Source of the DNA: Alphaproteobacteria bacterium
GTDB lineage: Bacteria > Pseudomonadota > Alphaproteobacteria > Caulobacterales > Hyphomonadaceae
DNA: 64,000 nt
NCBI GenBank assembly: GCA_018830285.1
Contig: JAHJSB010000055.1
Span: 240,205 to 304,204 of the forward strand
Direction: 5' to 3'
Shown: piece after piece, positions 52,623 to 62,263 of the stretch
Layout: each line of letters opens with the position of its first letter
Numbering within the stretch: the stretch's first letter is position 1
The notes under the pieces: model-generated
Databases searched by the model: none
The model's input: only the letters and a program-made list of their open reading frames with translations
Told to the model about the DNA's origin: nothing
Made by a program: the position numbers and the translations under genes

Positions 52623-55345
52623 AGGCGATCAACGCCAAGGTTTCCGCGACATGGCGGAAACTGACGCTGTTTGCGCTTGGCCGCGCGTTCTGGCCGCTAT
52701 TCGTCTTTGTCAGCCTGTTCTTCGCCATGGCGCTGGCGGGTGTGTTCGACCGGCTCCAGCCGGCCATCGGCGCCGTCATGACGCTGGTCTTCTTACTCGG
52801 CGGCGCGCTCCTGCTCATCCGGGGGCTCCGGCGCTTCCAGCCGGTTTCCCGCATCGTTGCGCGCGACGCGCTTGACCGCCAGTCGGACCTGCGCCCGCTG
52901 ACCTCGCTCACCGACCGTCCGGCCGACCCGTCGCGCGGCGCCCAGAGCCTCTGGCGTCACCATCGCGCCCGGCTCCTGGCCGAGTTGTCCAACCTGCGTC
53001 CGCCCTCGCTGCGGGCAGCCTGGAAGGCGCTCGACCCCTATCTCCTCCGCGTCATCCTGCCCGCCGCGCTCGCCGCCATCGCTATCATCGCCTGGAGCGA
53101 CGCGCCCGGCCGCGTGTCGCGGGCCATCTCGCCGGACTATGGCGCGTTGATGGGCGCCGACGACATGGTGGTCGAGGCCTGGATCACGCCGCCCGAGCAT
53201 ACCGGCCGCGCGCCTATCTTCCTGAAGCCCGGCCTCGACAGCGTGCGCGTGCCCCAGGGGTCCGAAGTCACTCTGCGCACGCAGGCCCATTCTGCCCCGC
53301 GCCTCGTCATGAAGGGCCACAAGACCCGCCGGCAGGCCTTTCTCGCCACGCCGGACGGCGCTTACGAGGCCAAGGCGAAAGTGATGGAAGACACGCGTTT
53401 GTCCGTGCGCTGGTGGGGCGAACGTGCCGCCTGGAAACTGCTCACCTCGCCGGATGATCCGCCGACTGTCAAATTCGTCGCGATCCCGTCGATCGGGACA
53501 CAGGACCGGATCGAGTTCACCTGGGGCGCCACCGACGATTATGGCGTCACGAAACTCGAACTCGCCATCACCTTGCGCGAGCCTGACCCCGCCGCGCCTG
53601 ACGCCGAGGATCGCGTTCCCGTGCCGCTGCCCGGTGTCGCGCCGACCGAAGGTGCCGATACGGTCCAGCTCGACCTGACCCGCCACCGCTGGGCGGGCCT
53701 GCCGGTCAATGTCCGCCTGATCGCCACAGATGGGGCCGGGCAGGAGAGCACGAGCGAGACCGTCCCCTTCATCCTGCCGGAAAAGCTCTTCCTCGAACCC
53801 ATCGCCCGCGTGGCGCAGGAAGTGCGCGTCACCGTCCTGCGCGAGCCCCGTGCCTATGCCGCGCTGGCAAAGAACGAACAGGCCCTGCAGCAGGACGCCC
53901 TCAATACCAATGCCGCCAACCGCCTCGCTGCCGCCCCGCCAGGTGTCCAGAAGGCAGCCCTGATGCTGGATGCGGTCACCATGAAGGGCGAGCAATACCT
54001 ACCCAATATCGCCGCCTTCCTGACCTTCCGTACGGCGCAGGGTGTCCTGTCGGCCGCCAGCACCAAGGCGGAGGCCGATGCCGTCGACCCGCTGCTCTGG
54101 GCGCTCGCGCTGAAATCGGAATATGGCAGTTCCGCCGATGCCCTGCGTCGCCTCGAAGCCGCCCGCCGCTCGCTCGAACAGGCCCTGCGCGACGGCGCGT
54201 CGGAAGACGAGATCAAGCGCCGCATGGCAGCCTTCCGTGATGCGGCGAATAACTACCTCGCCGCCAAGATGGCCGAGGCCATGGCCAATGGCGGCGAGGC
54301 GCCGCCATTGAACGAAGACGGGCAGGCCGCCGCGGGCGGCCCGAATCTCGGCGGGCAGGATTTCGAGGACATGCTGCAAGCCCTTCAGGACCTGACCGAA
54401 ACCGGCGCCAGCGACCAGGCCCGCCAGCTGCTCTCCGACATTACCAACATGCTGCAGAACCTCGAATTCCAGAAGGGCGGCGGGGCCGGCAAGGGCATGC
54501 CTGGCATGCCGGGAGAGAAAGCCGAGAACGAGGACGACGTGCCGCCGGAAGAGCAGGAACTCACCGATGCGATGAAACGCCTGTCGGATATCCTGCGAGA
54601 ACAGCGCCAGCTGAACGACGATACGCTGGCCCAGGAACGCGGCGAACGCCCCGGCGAGCAACCGGGTGAGGGCACCGAGCCCGGAGAGCAGGCAGGCACA
54701 CAGCCGGGCCAGCAGCCCGGCGGCCAAGACCCGACCGGCAACCAGCAGGCCGGCAATGGTTCGCAGGCAGGCGAGACACCGGGCACGGGTTCGGGCGAAA
54801 CTGATTCCGCTGAAAATGGCGAAACGGGCTCGGGCCCCGGCCAGAGCCCCTCCGAACAGACGCTTGCCGAACGCCAGGCCCGCCTCGGCGAACTGGTCGA
54901 GAAACTGGCCCGCGAGAAGGGCCTCGGCCAGGGCGGCGAGTCCGGCGAGAACGCGCTCGAAGGCCGGATCGATCCGGATGCGCTGGAAGACATCCGCCGG
55001 GCCCAGCGCCGCGCCGAGGATGCGCTGGCACAGGGCAATGAACGCCGCGCCGCCCGCAACCAGGAACTCGCCACCCAGCTCCTGTCGGAACAGTCCGGCA
55101 GTCTTGCCAAGGCGCTCGACGACGTCCGCGCCGCCCGCTCAGGCGAAGGCGACCCCGGCAATGCAACCGATCCGTTCGGCCGCAATGCCTCGGGCGGCGG
55201 CAGCAATGGTGAGAACGTCAACATCCCCGACGCCGGTGAACGCCAGCGCGCCAAGGACATTCTCGACGAGCTGCGCCGCCGCTACAATGACGCCGAAGAC
55301 GAGGAAGAGCGCGAATACCTGCGCCGCCTGCTCGAACGCTTCTGA
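52619..55345 (+). CDS. TIGR02302/DUF4175 family membrane protein
   Basis: A 908-residue protein. Two hydrophobic segments (about 18-42 and 45-65) and a third near 135-150 anchor it. A large central part follows, and then a low-complexity region at about 680-755 rich in Gly, Gln, Glu and Pro (GEQPGEGTEPGEQ, PGQQPGGQD). A helical, charged C-terminal tail ends the protein. This layout is that of the alphaproteobacterial TIGR02302 family, function unknown, commonly found after lysA. ATG 52619 overlaps the lysA stop (ATGA). TTG 52601 is an alternative. Confidence 0.85.
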   Translation: MKAINAKVSATWRKLTLFALGRAFWPLFVFVSLFFAMALAGVFDRLQPAIGAVMTLVFLLGGALLLIRGLRRFQPVSRIVARDALDRQSDLRPLTSLTDRPADPSRGAQSLWRHHRARLLAELSNLRPPSLRAAWKALDPYLLRVILPAALAAIAIIAWSDAPGRVSRAISPDYGALMGADDMVVEAWITPPEHTGRAPIFLKPGLDSVRVPQGSEVTLRTQAHSAPRLVMKGHKTRRQAFLATPDGAYEAKAKVMEDTRLSVRWWGERAAWKLLTSPDDPPTVKFVAIPSIGTQDRIEFTWGATDDYGVTKLELAITLREPDPAAPDAEDRVPVPLPGVAPTEGADTVQLDLTRHRWAGLPVNVRLIATDGAGQESTSETVPFILPEKLFLEPIARVAQEVRVTVLREPRAYAALAKNEQALQQDALNTNAANRLAAAPPGVQKAALMLDAVTMKGEQYLPNIAAFLTFRTAQGVLSAASTKAEADAVDPLLWALALKSEYGSSADALRRLEAARRSLEQALRDGASEDEIKRRMAAFRDAANNYLAAKMAEAMANGGEAPPLNEDGQAAAGGPNLGGQDFEDMLQALQDLTETGASDQARQLLSDITNMLQNLEFQKGGGAGKGMPGMPGEKAENEDDVPPEEQELTDAMKRLSDILREQRQLNDDTLAQERGERPGEQPGEGTEPGEQAGTQPGQQPGGQDPTGNQQAGNGSQAGETPGTGSGETDSAENGETGSGPGQSPSEQTLAERQARLGELVEKLAREKGLGQGGESGENALEGRIDPDALEDIRRAQRRAEDALAQGNERRAARNQELATQLLSEQSGSLAKALDDVRAARSGEGDPGNATDPFGRNASGGGSNGENVNIPDAGERQRAKDILDELRRRYNDAEDEEEREYLRRLLERF

Positions 55346-55401
55346 TCTTGCGCGCAGGCGTCAAGCCTGCCTTGATACGGGAAAAATCAGGAGGATCCGT
55401 G

Positions 55402-56364
55402 ATGGCACAGCGTTGGAACTATTCACACGGCCTGAAGGACATCGGCAATGGCCTCTATGCCTGGCTCCAGCCGGATGGCGGCTGGGGCTGGTCCAATGCC
55501 GGCCTGATCGTGGACGGCGACCAGTCTTTGCTGGTCGACACATTGTTCGACATGAAGCTCACCGCTGACATGCTGAAGGCGATGGGCGACGCTACCGGCC
55601 TTGCGCCGGACGATATCGGCATCATCGTCAACACGCATGCCAATGGCGACCACACCCACGGCAATGGCTGCTGCCAGCATGCCGAGATTATCGCGTCCGA
55701 AGCCAGCGCGCGCGAAATGGAAGAGGTCAGTCCGGCTTTGCTCGCCCAATTGCTGAAAATGGCGCCGGAGATGGGTGCAGCCGGGGCCTATTTTTCCGAG
55801 ATTTTCGGCATGTTCGATTTTGCCGGCGTCACGGAACGCGCCCCCACGCGCACCTTCTCCGGCCAGCTCGACCTCAAGGTCGGCGACAAGGCGGTGGAGC
55901 TGATCGAGGTCGGCCCGGCGCACACGGCAGGCGACGTGCTCGTGCATGTCCCGTCAGACCGCGCCGTGTTCACAGGTGACATCCTGTTCATTGACGGCAC
56001 GCCGCTGATGTGGGCCGGCCCCGTCGCCAACTGGATCCGGGCCTGTGACAGGATCTGCGACATGGATATCGACGTTCTCGTGCCGGGTCATGGTCCGATC
56101 ACGGACAAGGTGGGCGTGCGCCGCGTTGCGGACTATTTGAACTATATCGATGCCGAGGCCCGCAAGCGGTTCGATGCCGGGATGGAAGTGCGCGAAGCCG
56201 CCCTCGATATCGCGCTCGGCGACTATGCCAATTGGGGCGACGCCGAACGCATCGCCGTCAATGTCGATTCGCTCTACCGGGAGTATCGCGGCGACGGAGT
56301 CTTCACCCCCGTCCTTGGCCTCTTCGCTTTGATGGCGGATACACGCGACGCGATGCGGAAGTAG
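55402..56364 (+). CDS. MBL-fold metallo-hydrolase with altered HxHxDH motif
   Basis: A 320-residue metallo-beta-lactamase-fold protein. The metal motif is H79-A-N81-G-D83-H84, so the second His of HxHxDH is Asn. Further ligand positions are VGPAHTAGDVLVH (His), FTGDILFIDG (Asp) and VPGHGP (His). The Asn suggests one metal site is altered or a different chemistry. AGGAGG at 55389-55394 marks the ATG at 55402. It is probably separate from the DUF4175 operon. The substrate is unknown. Confidence 0.85.
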   Translation: MAQRWNYSHGLKDIGNGLYAWLQPDGGWGWSNAGLIVDGDQSLLVDTLFDMKLTADMLKAMGDATGLAPDDIGIIVNTHANGDHTHGNGCCQHAEIIASEASAREMEEVSPALLAQLLKMAPEMGAAGAYFSEIFGMFDFAGVTERAPTRTFSGQLDLKVGDKAVELIEVGPAHTAGDVLVHVPSDRAVFTGDILFIDGTPLMWAGPVANWIRACDRICDMDIDVLVPGHGPITDKVGVRRVADYLNYIDAEARKRFDAGMEVREAALDIALGDYANWGDAERIAVNVDSLYREYRGDGVFTPVLGLFALMADTRDAMRK

Positions 56365-56390
56365 GGCGGTGTAGGGCACGATGCTCCGTT

Positions 56391-56430
56391 GCGGCTCTCA
56401 TCCTGGGCGACGTCGAAGGATGAGGCCCTC
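56391..56430 (+). repeat. Dispersed intergenic repeat, copy 3 (diverged)
   Basis: The core CCTGGGCGACGTCG differs from copies 1 and 2 by two bases, and the arms TCATCCT and AGGATGA are inverted, so it can form a hairpin. It lies between an MBL gene stop and the convergent adenosyltransferase stop. Confidence 0.5.
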
Positions 56431-56450
56431 AGTTCAGGACTTGCGCTCCG

Positions 56451-57023
56451 CTACCGGTTCGCCCCCGGCACCCATTTGATGTCATCCACGCCATTATTGT
56501 TCGCCACGCGGCCGGTCACGAACAGCCAGTCCGACAGGCGGTTAGCATAGGCCAGCGCCTCGGGGCTCACTACCTCGTCTTCCATGCCAGACAGTTCGGC
56601 AATCTGGCGCTCGGCCCGGCGGCAGAGGGTGCGGGCAACATGCAGCTGCGCGGCGAGCGGGCTGCCGCCCGGCAGGATGAAACTGTCCAGCGGCGCGATG
56701 TTCACATTCATCGCGTCGATCTCGGTCTCGAGGCGTTTGACCTGCGGCTTGACAATGCGCAGCGGCGTCCATTCCAGCTTGTCGCCCCGGTCCGGCGTCG
56801 CGAGATCCGCGCCAAGGTCGAACAGGTCGTTCTGCACCCGGCGCAGCGCGGCAAGCATGTCGCCCTCGGCATGCAGTGCGGCCACGCCCAGCGCCGCGTT
56901 CACCTCGTCCACCGTGCCATAGGCGGCGACGCGCGGATGCCACTTGTCCAGCGGTTCGCCGGTCGACAGGCGGGTTTTGCCCTTGTCGCCGGTCTTTGTA
57001 TAGATCTTGTCGAGCTTGACCAT
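56451..57023 (-). CDS. Cob(I)yrinic acid a,c-diamide adenosyltransferase (PduO type)
   Basis: A 190-residue helical-bundle enzyme that adenosylates corrinoids. KIYTKTGDKGKTRLSTGEP carries the ATP-binding motif, YGTVDEVNAALG and FILPGGSPLAAQLHVARTLC follow, and NRLSDWLFVTGR is the PduO-type corrinoid-pocket segment. Start at 57023 (MVKLDK) is chosen because the family begins there. It is 10 bp after the twin-TM gene. Confidence 0.93.
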   Translation of the reverse strand: MVKLDKIYTKTGDKGKTRLSTGEPLDKWHPRVAAYGTVDEVNAALGVAALHAEGDMLAALRRVQNDLFDLGADLATPDRGDKLEWTPLRIVKPQVKRLETEIDAMNVNIAPLDSFILPGGSPLAAQLHVARTLCRRAERQIAELSGMEDEVVSPEALAYANRLSDWLFVTGRVANNNGVDDIKWVPGANR

Positions 57024-57033
57024 GACAGGCCTC

Positions 57034-57246
57034 CTAGAATCCGATCTTGAACGCCCCGGCCAGCGCGCCGAGCGCAACGAGGATCGCGATCACGATGGCC
57101 TGCACGAAAATGCGCAACCGCATCAGCTTGTTCGAGCGGCTCGCCTGATTCTCGTCCGTCCGGACAAGGTTGGCGATGCCGAGGCCGAGCACGATCACGA
57201 GGGCCGCGATACCGATATAGAAGGCGATGGACAGGAAGAGTTGCAT
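57034..57246 (-). CDS. Twin transmembrane protein (HIG1-like)
   Basis: A 70-residue protein with two membrane helices (about 5-27 and 45-68) separated by a basic linker (RTDENQASRSNKLMRLR). Small twin-TM proteins like this are conserved in Caulobacterales/Rhizobiales upstream of the cobalamin adenosyltransferase gene, as here. The HIG1 link implies respiratory-complex association, unproven. Confidence 0.78.
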   Translation of the reverse strand: MQLFLSIAFYIGIAALVIVLGLGIANLVRTDENQASRSNKLMRLRIFVQAIVIAILVALGALAGAFKIGF

Positions 57247-57337
57247 ATGTGGCGCCTTTCCGGCTGTGTCAGCGGTCTATATGGACCCGGAAGCCCCGAA
57301 CGGCCATGCGCAAAGGGTCGCGCCGCACTGCCCCGTA

Positions 57338-57646
57338 TCAGTGTCCGTCCTCGATCCGCGCCGCGAGGGCTTCGATGCGCGCGGCGGCTTTCGACAACAC
57401 GTCGGCCACTTTTTTCTCCGTCTCGGCGACGCCGGGAACGGCCTTTCGCGCCGCATCCAGCTCGTCTAGCAGTGCCAGCGCTGCGATCAGCAGCAGGCGT
57501 TCCTCGCCAATATCGCCGACCGCGCCGGCAATCTGGTCCACCCGTGCGTTCAGCTGCTCCGACAGTTTCTGGATCCGGGTCTCCTGCCCGGGCGCGCAGG
57601 CGACGGAATAGGCCCGGCCGCGCAAGGTAATGTCCGCTTTCGCCAT
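57338..57646 (-). CDS. zapA: Cell division protein ZapA
   Basis: A 102-residue FtsZ-ring-associated protein. The N-terminal ITLRGRAYSVACAPGQETRI and the helical ERLLLIAALALLDELDAARK match ZapA; the C terminus forms a coiled coil. It lies one base after the stop of the DUF4164 gene, a usual alphaproteobacterial pair. I looked for a 6S RNA after it; the 91-base gap is too short. Confidence 0.88.
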   Translation of the reverse strand: MAKADITLRGRAYSVACAPGQETRIQKLSEQLNARVDQIAGAVGDIGEERLLLIAALALLDELDAARKAVPGVAETEKKVADVLSKAAARIEALAARIEDGH

Positions 57647-57940
57647 CTATTCCGGCTCTTCCTGTACGTATCCGCCATCCTTGCCGAGGGCCGCGCGGAC
57701 CTCTTCGATGGCGGCGCCAAGGGCCTCGCTCGCCTCGTCGGCCAGCGCTTGCAATTCCTCCTCGCGGGCGAGTGAGCCATCCAGCTCTTCGGCCATGCGG
57801 GCGCGGTCTTCAGCCAGTGCAGCCAGTTCCGCGCGCATCACCGCCGGGTCGCCAGTTCGCGACATGAGCGAGTCGAGCGCGCCCTCGAGGCGCGTCAGGG
57901 CCGCATCAAGACGGCGGGCAGATGGATCAAGGTCGGTCAT
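57647..57940 (-). CDS. DUF4164 coiled-coil protein
   Basis: A 97-residue, strongly acidic and helical protein, mostly coiled coil (residues 5-85, LDAALTRLEGALDSLMSR onward). It belongs by look and position to DUF4164, found before zapA and near tkt in alphaproteobacteria; a division-related helper role is inferred from position only. It is divergent from tkt. Confidence 0.78.
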   Translation of the reverse strand: MTDLDPSARRLDAALTRLEGALDSLMSRTGDPAVMRAELAALAEDRARMAEELDGSLAREEELQALADEASEALGAAIEEVRAALGKDGGYVQEEPE

Positions 57941-57983
57941 ATCATCAATGAACTAACGGTATTGCAGCCATCCGCCAAGCGGC

Positions 57984-58012
57984 TTGACGTTGTCGCGGGA
58001 GTCTGGCCTACG
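57984..58012 (+). promoter_or_regulatory. Weak promoter candidate before tkt
   Basis: TTGACG at 57984-57989 and CCTACG at 58007-58012 are 17 bases apart, about 30 bp before the ATG. The -10 is poor; the -35 is close to consensus. Confidence 0.3.
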
Positions 58013-58040
58013 ACGATTGAAGTTTTTTGGAGATAGCAGA

Positions 58041-60011
58041 ATGGCTGTGACAAACCGGGATATGGCGAATGCCATCCGCGCCCTGTCGATGGATGCAGTG
58101 GAGGCGGCCAAGTCTGGCCATGTCGGATTGCCGCTTGGCATGGCCGATGCGGCCACGGTCCTGTTCCGCAAATTCCTGAAATATGACCCCACTGATCCGA
58201 CATGGGCAGACCGCGACCGTTTCGTCCTGTCAGCCGGGCACGGCTCGATGCTGGTCTATTCGCTGCTCCATCTCACCGGTTACAAATCCGTCAGCCGCGA
58301 CGACATCCGCAATTTCCGCCAGATGGGCGCTTCCACGCCGGGCCACCCGGAGAATTTCCACACAGTCGGCGTCGAAACCACGACCGGCCCGCTCGGCCAG
58401 GGCATCGCCACCGCTGTTGGCATGGCCATTGCCGAACGCCACCTCAATGCCCGCTTCGGCGACGACCTTGTCGACCACAAGACCTATGTCATCGCAGGCG
58501 ACGGCTGCCTCATGGAAGGCATCAGCCAGGAAGCTATCACGCTCGCCGGCCACCTCAAGCTGAACCGCCTGATCGTCCTGTTCGACGACAACCACGTTAC
58601 CATCGATGGCAGCATCGGCCTGTCGGACAATACCGACCAGTGCGCCCGTTTCGAGGCCTCCGGCTGGGTCACCCGCAAGGTTGACGGCCATGACGAGAAA
58701 GACGTCACCGCCGCGCTGAAATGGGCCCAGACCCAGAAAAAGCCGGTCTTCCTCGCCATCAAAACCATTATCGGCTTCGGCGCGCCCAAGCTTGCCGGCA
58801 CCGGCAAGGCGCATGGTGGCCCCTATGGCCCCGACGAGATTGCCGGCATCCGCAAGAATATCGACTGGCCCCACGCCCCGTTTGAGGTGCCAGCCGCCAT
58901 TGAAACCGCCTGGGCAAAAGCCGGCGCGCGCGGCAAGCCGGAACGCGACGCCTGGAAGAAACGCCTCACCGCCTCTCCGAAAAAGGCTGAGTTCAACGTC
59001 GCCATCGCCGGCCGCCTGCCGAAAAATCTCGGTAAGGCGCTGATCAAGCACAAGAAGGCCGTTGCCGAAGGCGGCGAGACCAAGGCGACCCGCCAGTGGA
59101 GCGGCGCTGCGCTGGAAGTCATCACCGGCCTTGTGCCTGAAATGATCGGCGGCTCGGCCGATCTCACCGGCTCGAACAATACCCAGACCTCGCACACCAC
59201 CGCGCTCACGCCTGACACATGGGGCGGGCGCTACATCCATTACGGCGTACGCGAGCATGCCATGGCCGCAGCGATGAACGGCATGTCGTTGCATGGCGGC
59301 ATCATTCCTTATTCCGGCACCTTCCTCGTGTTCGCCGATTACAGCCGGGCTGCGATTCGCCTCGGCGCCCTGATGGGCACGCGCGTCATCCATGTCATGA
59401 CCCATGATTCCATCGGCCTCGGCGAAGACGGCCCCACGCACCAGCCGGTCGAACAGGTCGCCAGCCTTCGCGCCATGCCTAACATGCATGTCTTCCGCCC
59501 GGCTGACGGCGTCGAGACGGCTGAGTGCTGGGAACTCGCGCTCGAGAATGCGACAGGCCCCGCCACGATGGCCCTCACCCGCCAGGGCCTTAAGCCCGCC
59601 CGCACCGTGCACACGGACGAAAACCTCTCGGCCAGGGGCGGCTATGTCCTGTCGGACTGCAAGGGCAAGGCGCAGGCGGTCATCATCGCCACCGGTTCGG
59701 AAGTCGAAATCGCGCTTGCCGCGCAGGACCAGCTGGCGAAAGACGGCGTGAAGGTCCGTGTCGTCTCGATGCCCTGCATGGAACTGTTCGAAGCGCAGGA
59801 CGCGAAATACCAGCAGGCCACCCTCGGCGGCGACGTGCCGCGCGTCGCGGTCGAAGCTGGCGTCCGCTTCGGCTGGGACCGCTGGATCGGCCATGATGGC
59901 GGCTTTGTCGGCATGGACAGCTTCGGCGCCAGCGCGCCGTACAAGGAACTCTACAAGCATTTCGGCATCACCGCCGAAGCGGTTGCAGAAGCCGTCAAGG
60001 CGCGGGTCTAG
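58041..60011 (+). CDS. tkt: Transketolase
   Basis: A 656-residue thiamine-diphosphate enzyme of the pentose phosphate pathway. LSAGHGSMLVYSLLHLTGY, GDGCLMEGISQEA with the metal/ThDP motif, and TGSEVEIALAAQDQLAKDG near the C terminus are family signatures. ATG 58041 is supported by family length; the upstream start at 57984 lies in the promoter. The divergent zapA cluster and the convergent glycerate-kinase gene flank it. Confidence 0.97.
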   Translation: MAVTNRDMANAIRALSMDAVEAAKSGHVGLPLGMADAATVLFRKFLKYDPTDPTWADRDRFVLSAGHGSMLVYSLLHLTGYKSVSRDDIRNFRQMGASTPGHPENFHTVGVETTTGPLGQGIATAVGMAIAERHLNARFGDDLVDHKTYVIAGDGCLMEGISQEAITLAGHLKLNRLIVLFDDNHVTIDGSIGLSDNTDQCARFEASGWVTRKVDGHDEKDVTAALKWAQTQKKPVFLAIKTIIGFGAPKLAGTGKAHGGPYGPDEIAGIRKNIDWPHAPFEVPAAIETAWAKAGARGKPERDAWKKRLTASPKKAEFNVAIAGRLPKNLGKALIKHKKAVAEGGETKATRQWSGAALEVITGLVPEMIGGSADLTGSNNTQTSHTTALTPDTWGGRYIHYGVREHAMAAAMNGMSLHGGIIPYSGTFLVFADYSRAAIRLGALMGTRVIHVMTHDSIGLGEDGPTHQPVEQVASLRAMPNMHVFRPADGVETAECWELALENATGPATMALTRQGLKPARTVHTDENLSARGGYVLSDCKGKAQAVIIATGSEVEIALAAQDQLAKDGVKVRVVSMPCMELFEAQDAKYQQATLGGDVPRVAVEAGVRFGWDRWIGHDGGFVGMDSFGASAPYKELYKHFGITAEAVAEAVKARV

Positions 60012-60021
60012 GCACCCGCGC

Positions 60022-60798
60022 TCACACCGGTTGCCGGAAACGATCCACCGCAATCGCTTCGCCCGGTTGCCTGTGCCCGGCCAGCAGGCGCTCGGTCAGG
60101 CGCTGGTAGTGCTGGATGAAACCGGCGACCCAGTCGCGCCGCGCCGCGTCCAACGTGCCGGGCGCGAGGCCCAGAGTCGTCTCTTCCTGTTCGATCCGCC
60201 AGTCATGCACCGCCGCAAAGCCCGGCGCATCGAGATAGATAAACGCGTCGGCCATGTCCCACAGGCGCGCATACGGCCCGGCCAGTTGCGCCTCCTGGTA
60301 AGTCCGCCACGTGCCGTCGGCATCGCTCGCCTCCACCGCATTGAGCGGCGGGGCCGCCGTCGTTGTCGGGTCTGCCGCCACGCCCAATAACCAGCCTTCG
60401 AGGAAGATCACGCGCGGCGCGCCCCGCACCACGGTCCACTCGACCGGTGGGCGCCTGTCGTCAGCCCCCTTGTCAAATACCGGCACACGCATGGGCTTGT
60501 CCGGCCCGGCCGCCATCAGGCGCGTCAGCGTCTCCATCAACAGCGCCACATCATGCGTGCCCGGCGGCCCGCGTGTGGCGAACAGGGGATGCACGTCGCG
60601 GGCAAGCGCGTCCCGTTCGGCCCTGGTCAGGTAGAAGTCATCCAGCGCCAGCGCGACCGATCCCGCAATCGCCTCTGTCAGCGTGGCCATGGCGGTCGAC
60701 TTGCCGACGCCCTGCGGCCCGGCAATGAAGATGATCTGCGCGCCCGCGTCGACCGTCCGGGAGGCAAGTCCCAGCAACCGGTCTGCCAGCGGCGTCAT
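60022..60798 (-). CDS. D-glycerate 3-kinase-like P-loop kinase
   Basis: A 258-residue P-loop kinase. Walker A is GPQGVGKST (27-35). LDDFYLTRAERDALAR, DKGADDRRP, VIFLEGWLLGV and the tail DWVAGFIQHYQRLTERLL match the GLYK-type family (plant-like glycerate 3-kinase, near the uridine/panthothenate kinase fold). It would feed glycerate into glycolysis. Its ATG overlaps the stop of the MFS gene by four bases, so they form an operon and a glycerate or organic-acid importer role for the MFS protein is plausible (inference). Confidence 0.8.
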   Translation of the reverse strand: MTPLADRLLGLASRTVDAGAQIIFIAGPQGVGKSTAMATLTEAIAGSVALALDDFYLTRAERDALARDVHPLFATRGPPGTHDVALLMETLTRLMAAGPDKPMRVPVFDKGADDRRPPVEWTVVRGAPRVIFLEGWLLGVAADPTTTAAPPLNAVEASDADGTWRTYQEAQLAGPYARLWDMADAFIYLDAPGFAAVHDWRIEQEETTLGLAPGTLDAARRDWVAGFIQHYQRLTERLLAGHRQPGEAIAVDRFRQPV

Positions 60799-62030
60799 GC
60801 CCTTGCGTCCTTCTTCGTCCCCCGCACGCTCAGGAAGCTCAGCACCCACAGGCAGACGGACATGCAAAGCGCCAGGATCGCATTGCCGTGCCATCCGGCC
60901 CGGTCATAGGCCGCCGTCCCGGCCCAGCTCGCCGCGCCGCCGCCGATGAACATCATCACGATGTAGACCGTCATCAGGCGCGTGCGGATCTCCGGCGCCT
61001 TGTTCAGGAAGGTCATGCGGTTGCAGATATCGATCAGCGGCCCGCCGACATTCATGATCACGATCGGGATCATCAAGAGCCACAGGCTGCCCCCGAAGAA
61101 GAACAATAGCGACACGCCGAACAATTGCGTCGAGGCCACGACCAGCCGCGCCCGGCGCGGGCCCACCCTGTCGGCCCATGCACCAAGACGCGGCGTGGTG
61201 AACAGGTTGAAGATCGCAAACAGGGCCAGGTAGCCGACCACGTCGACGCCATAGCCCATCTCCGGGCTGGTCAGGTGCAGGCCCAGGCCCATCCAGATCG
61301 ACAGGAAAATGCCGAAGCCCAGCGCCTGGATCGTGCCTGACAGCAGGATTTCGGGATTCTGGCGAATGATCGGCCCGATCGACAGGAGCAGCCCGGCATA
61401 GCTCTGGCCCGGTGCGGCGACGGTGCGGGAATCGCGCTTCTCCATGATCAGGGGCAGCGCCACGCTCACCGCCAGCATCAGCGCCGCGGCCACGAAATAC
61501 ACGCTGCGCCAGCCCAGATACTGCCCCATCACGCCCGCGCCCGCCCGCGCCAGCAATATGCCGGCAATGATGCCCGTCGTGATGATCGCCGTCGCCTTGC
61601 CTAGGTCGCCCGGCGCCACGCGTTTCGACACATAGGTCGGCAACAGATAGGGCGCGATGGTGAAGAAGCCGAGCACGGTCGAGCCCGCCACGAACAGCCA
61701 GTATTCCCGCGCGAACGCCATCACCGCCACCGACACGAACTGCGCCGCGACAAAGATTGATGTCAGCCGCCGGTTGCTCACCCAGTCGCCCAGCGGCAGC
61801 AGCAGCAATATGCCCAGCGCCAGCGCGATCTGGTTGAACGCCGGTACCATGCCGATCATCGCATGGCTGATGCCGAAATCGTCGGCCACGACCGCGATGA
61901 TCGGGTGGATATAATAGGCATTCGCCGTCACCACGGCGGTTGCGGCCGACAGGACGTAAAGGTCTGGAGTGGACAAGTGTTTCGGCGGAGTGGGCTCAGC
62001 TATCGGAGCGGGTTCGGGCGGTTGATCCAT
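60795..62030 (-). CDS. MFS transporter
   Basis: A 411-residue polytopic protein with about twelve membrane helices. The N-terminal LYVLSAATAVVTANAYYIHP is similar to the UbiY/YnfM-type arabinose-efflux-like branch, and the loop LPLGDWVSNRRLTSIF carries the MFS motif A region. The substrate is unknown. It starts at ATG 62030 and its stop overlaps the glycerate-kinase-like gene. Confidence 0.85.
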   Translation of the reverse strand: MDQPPEPAPIAEPTPPKHLSTPDLYVLSAATAVVTANAYYIHPIIAVVADDFGISHAMIGMVPAFNQIALALGILLLLPLGDWVSNRRLTSIFVAAQFVSVAVMAFAREYWLFVAGSTVLGFFTIAPYLLPTYVSKRVAPGDLGKATAIITTGIIAGILLARAGAGVMGQYLGWRSVYFVAAALMLAVSVALPLIMEKRDSRTVAAPGQSYAGLLLSIGPIIRQNPEILLSGTIQALGFGIFLSIWMGLGLHLTSPEMGYGVDVVGYLALFAIFNLFTTPRLGAWADRVGPRRARLVVASTQLFGVSLLFFFGGSLWLLMIPIVIMNVGGPLIDICNRMTFLNKAPEIRTRLMTVYIVMMFIGGGAASWAGTAAYDRAGWHGNAILALCMSVCLWVLSFLSVRGTKKDARA

Positions 62031-62263
62031 CCCTTACTCCAGCCCGATTGCCCGTCCGGCGCAAGCCATCACCGCGAGGCAAGCCGCCGCAGGCTGGGTC
62101 TTCATGCGCCCCGGTGCAAGCCATGCGCCCGGGCGCGGGCATGTATCCTGATCGGCGATTACAAGGCCGATCGGCAAAGATATTCTCTCAGTGTGCGGAG
62201 TCCAGCATCACAATTCGGACACGATCTGGAACGACATGAAGGCCGTCCAGATTGGGGTCGAAC

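Noticed and set aside
57247..57337. 6S RNA after zapA
   Set aside because: The gap is 91 bases, shorter than 6S RNA, and no long open-bubble stem is apparent.
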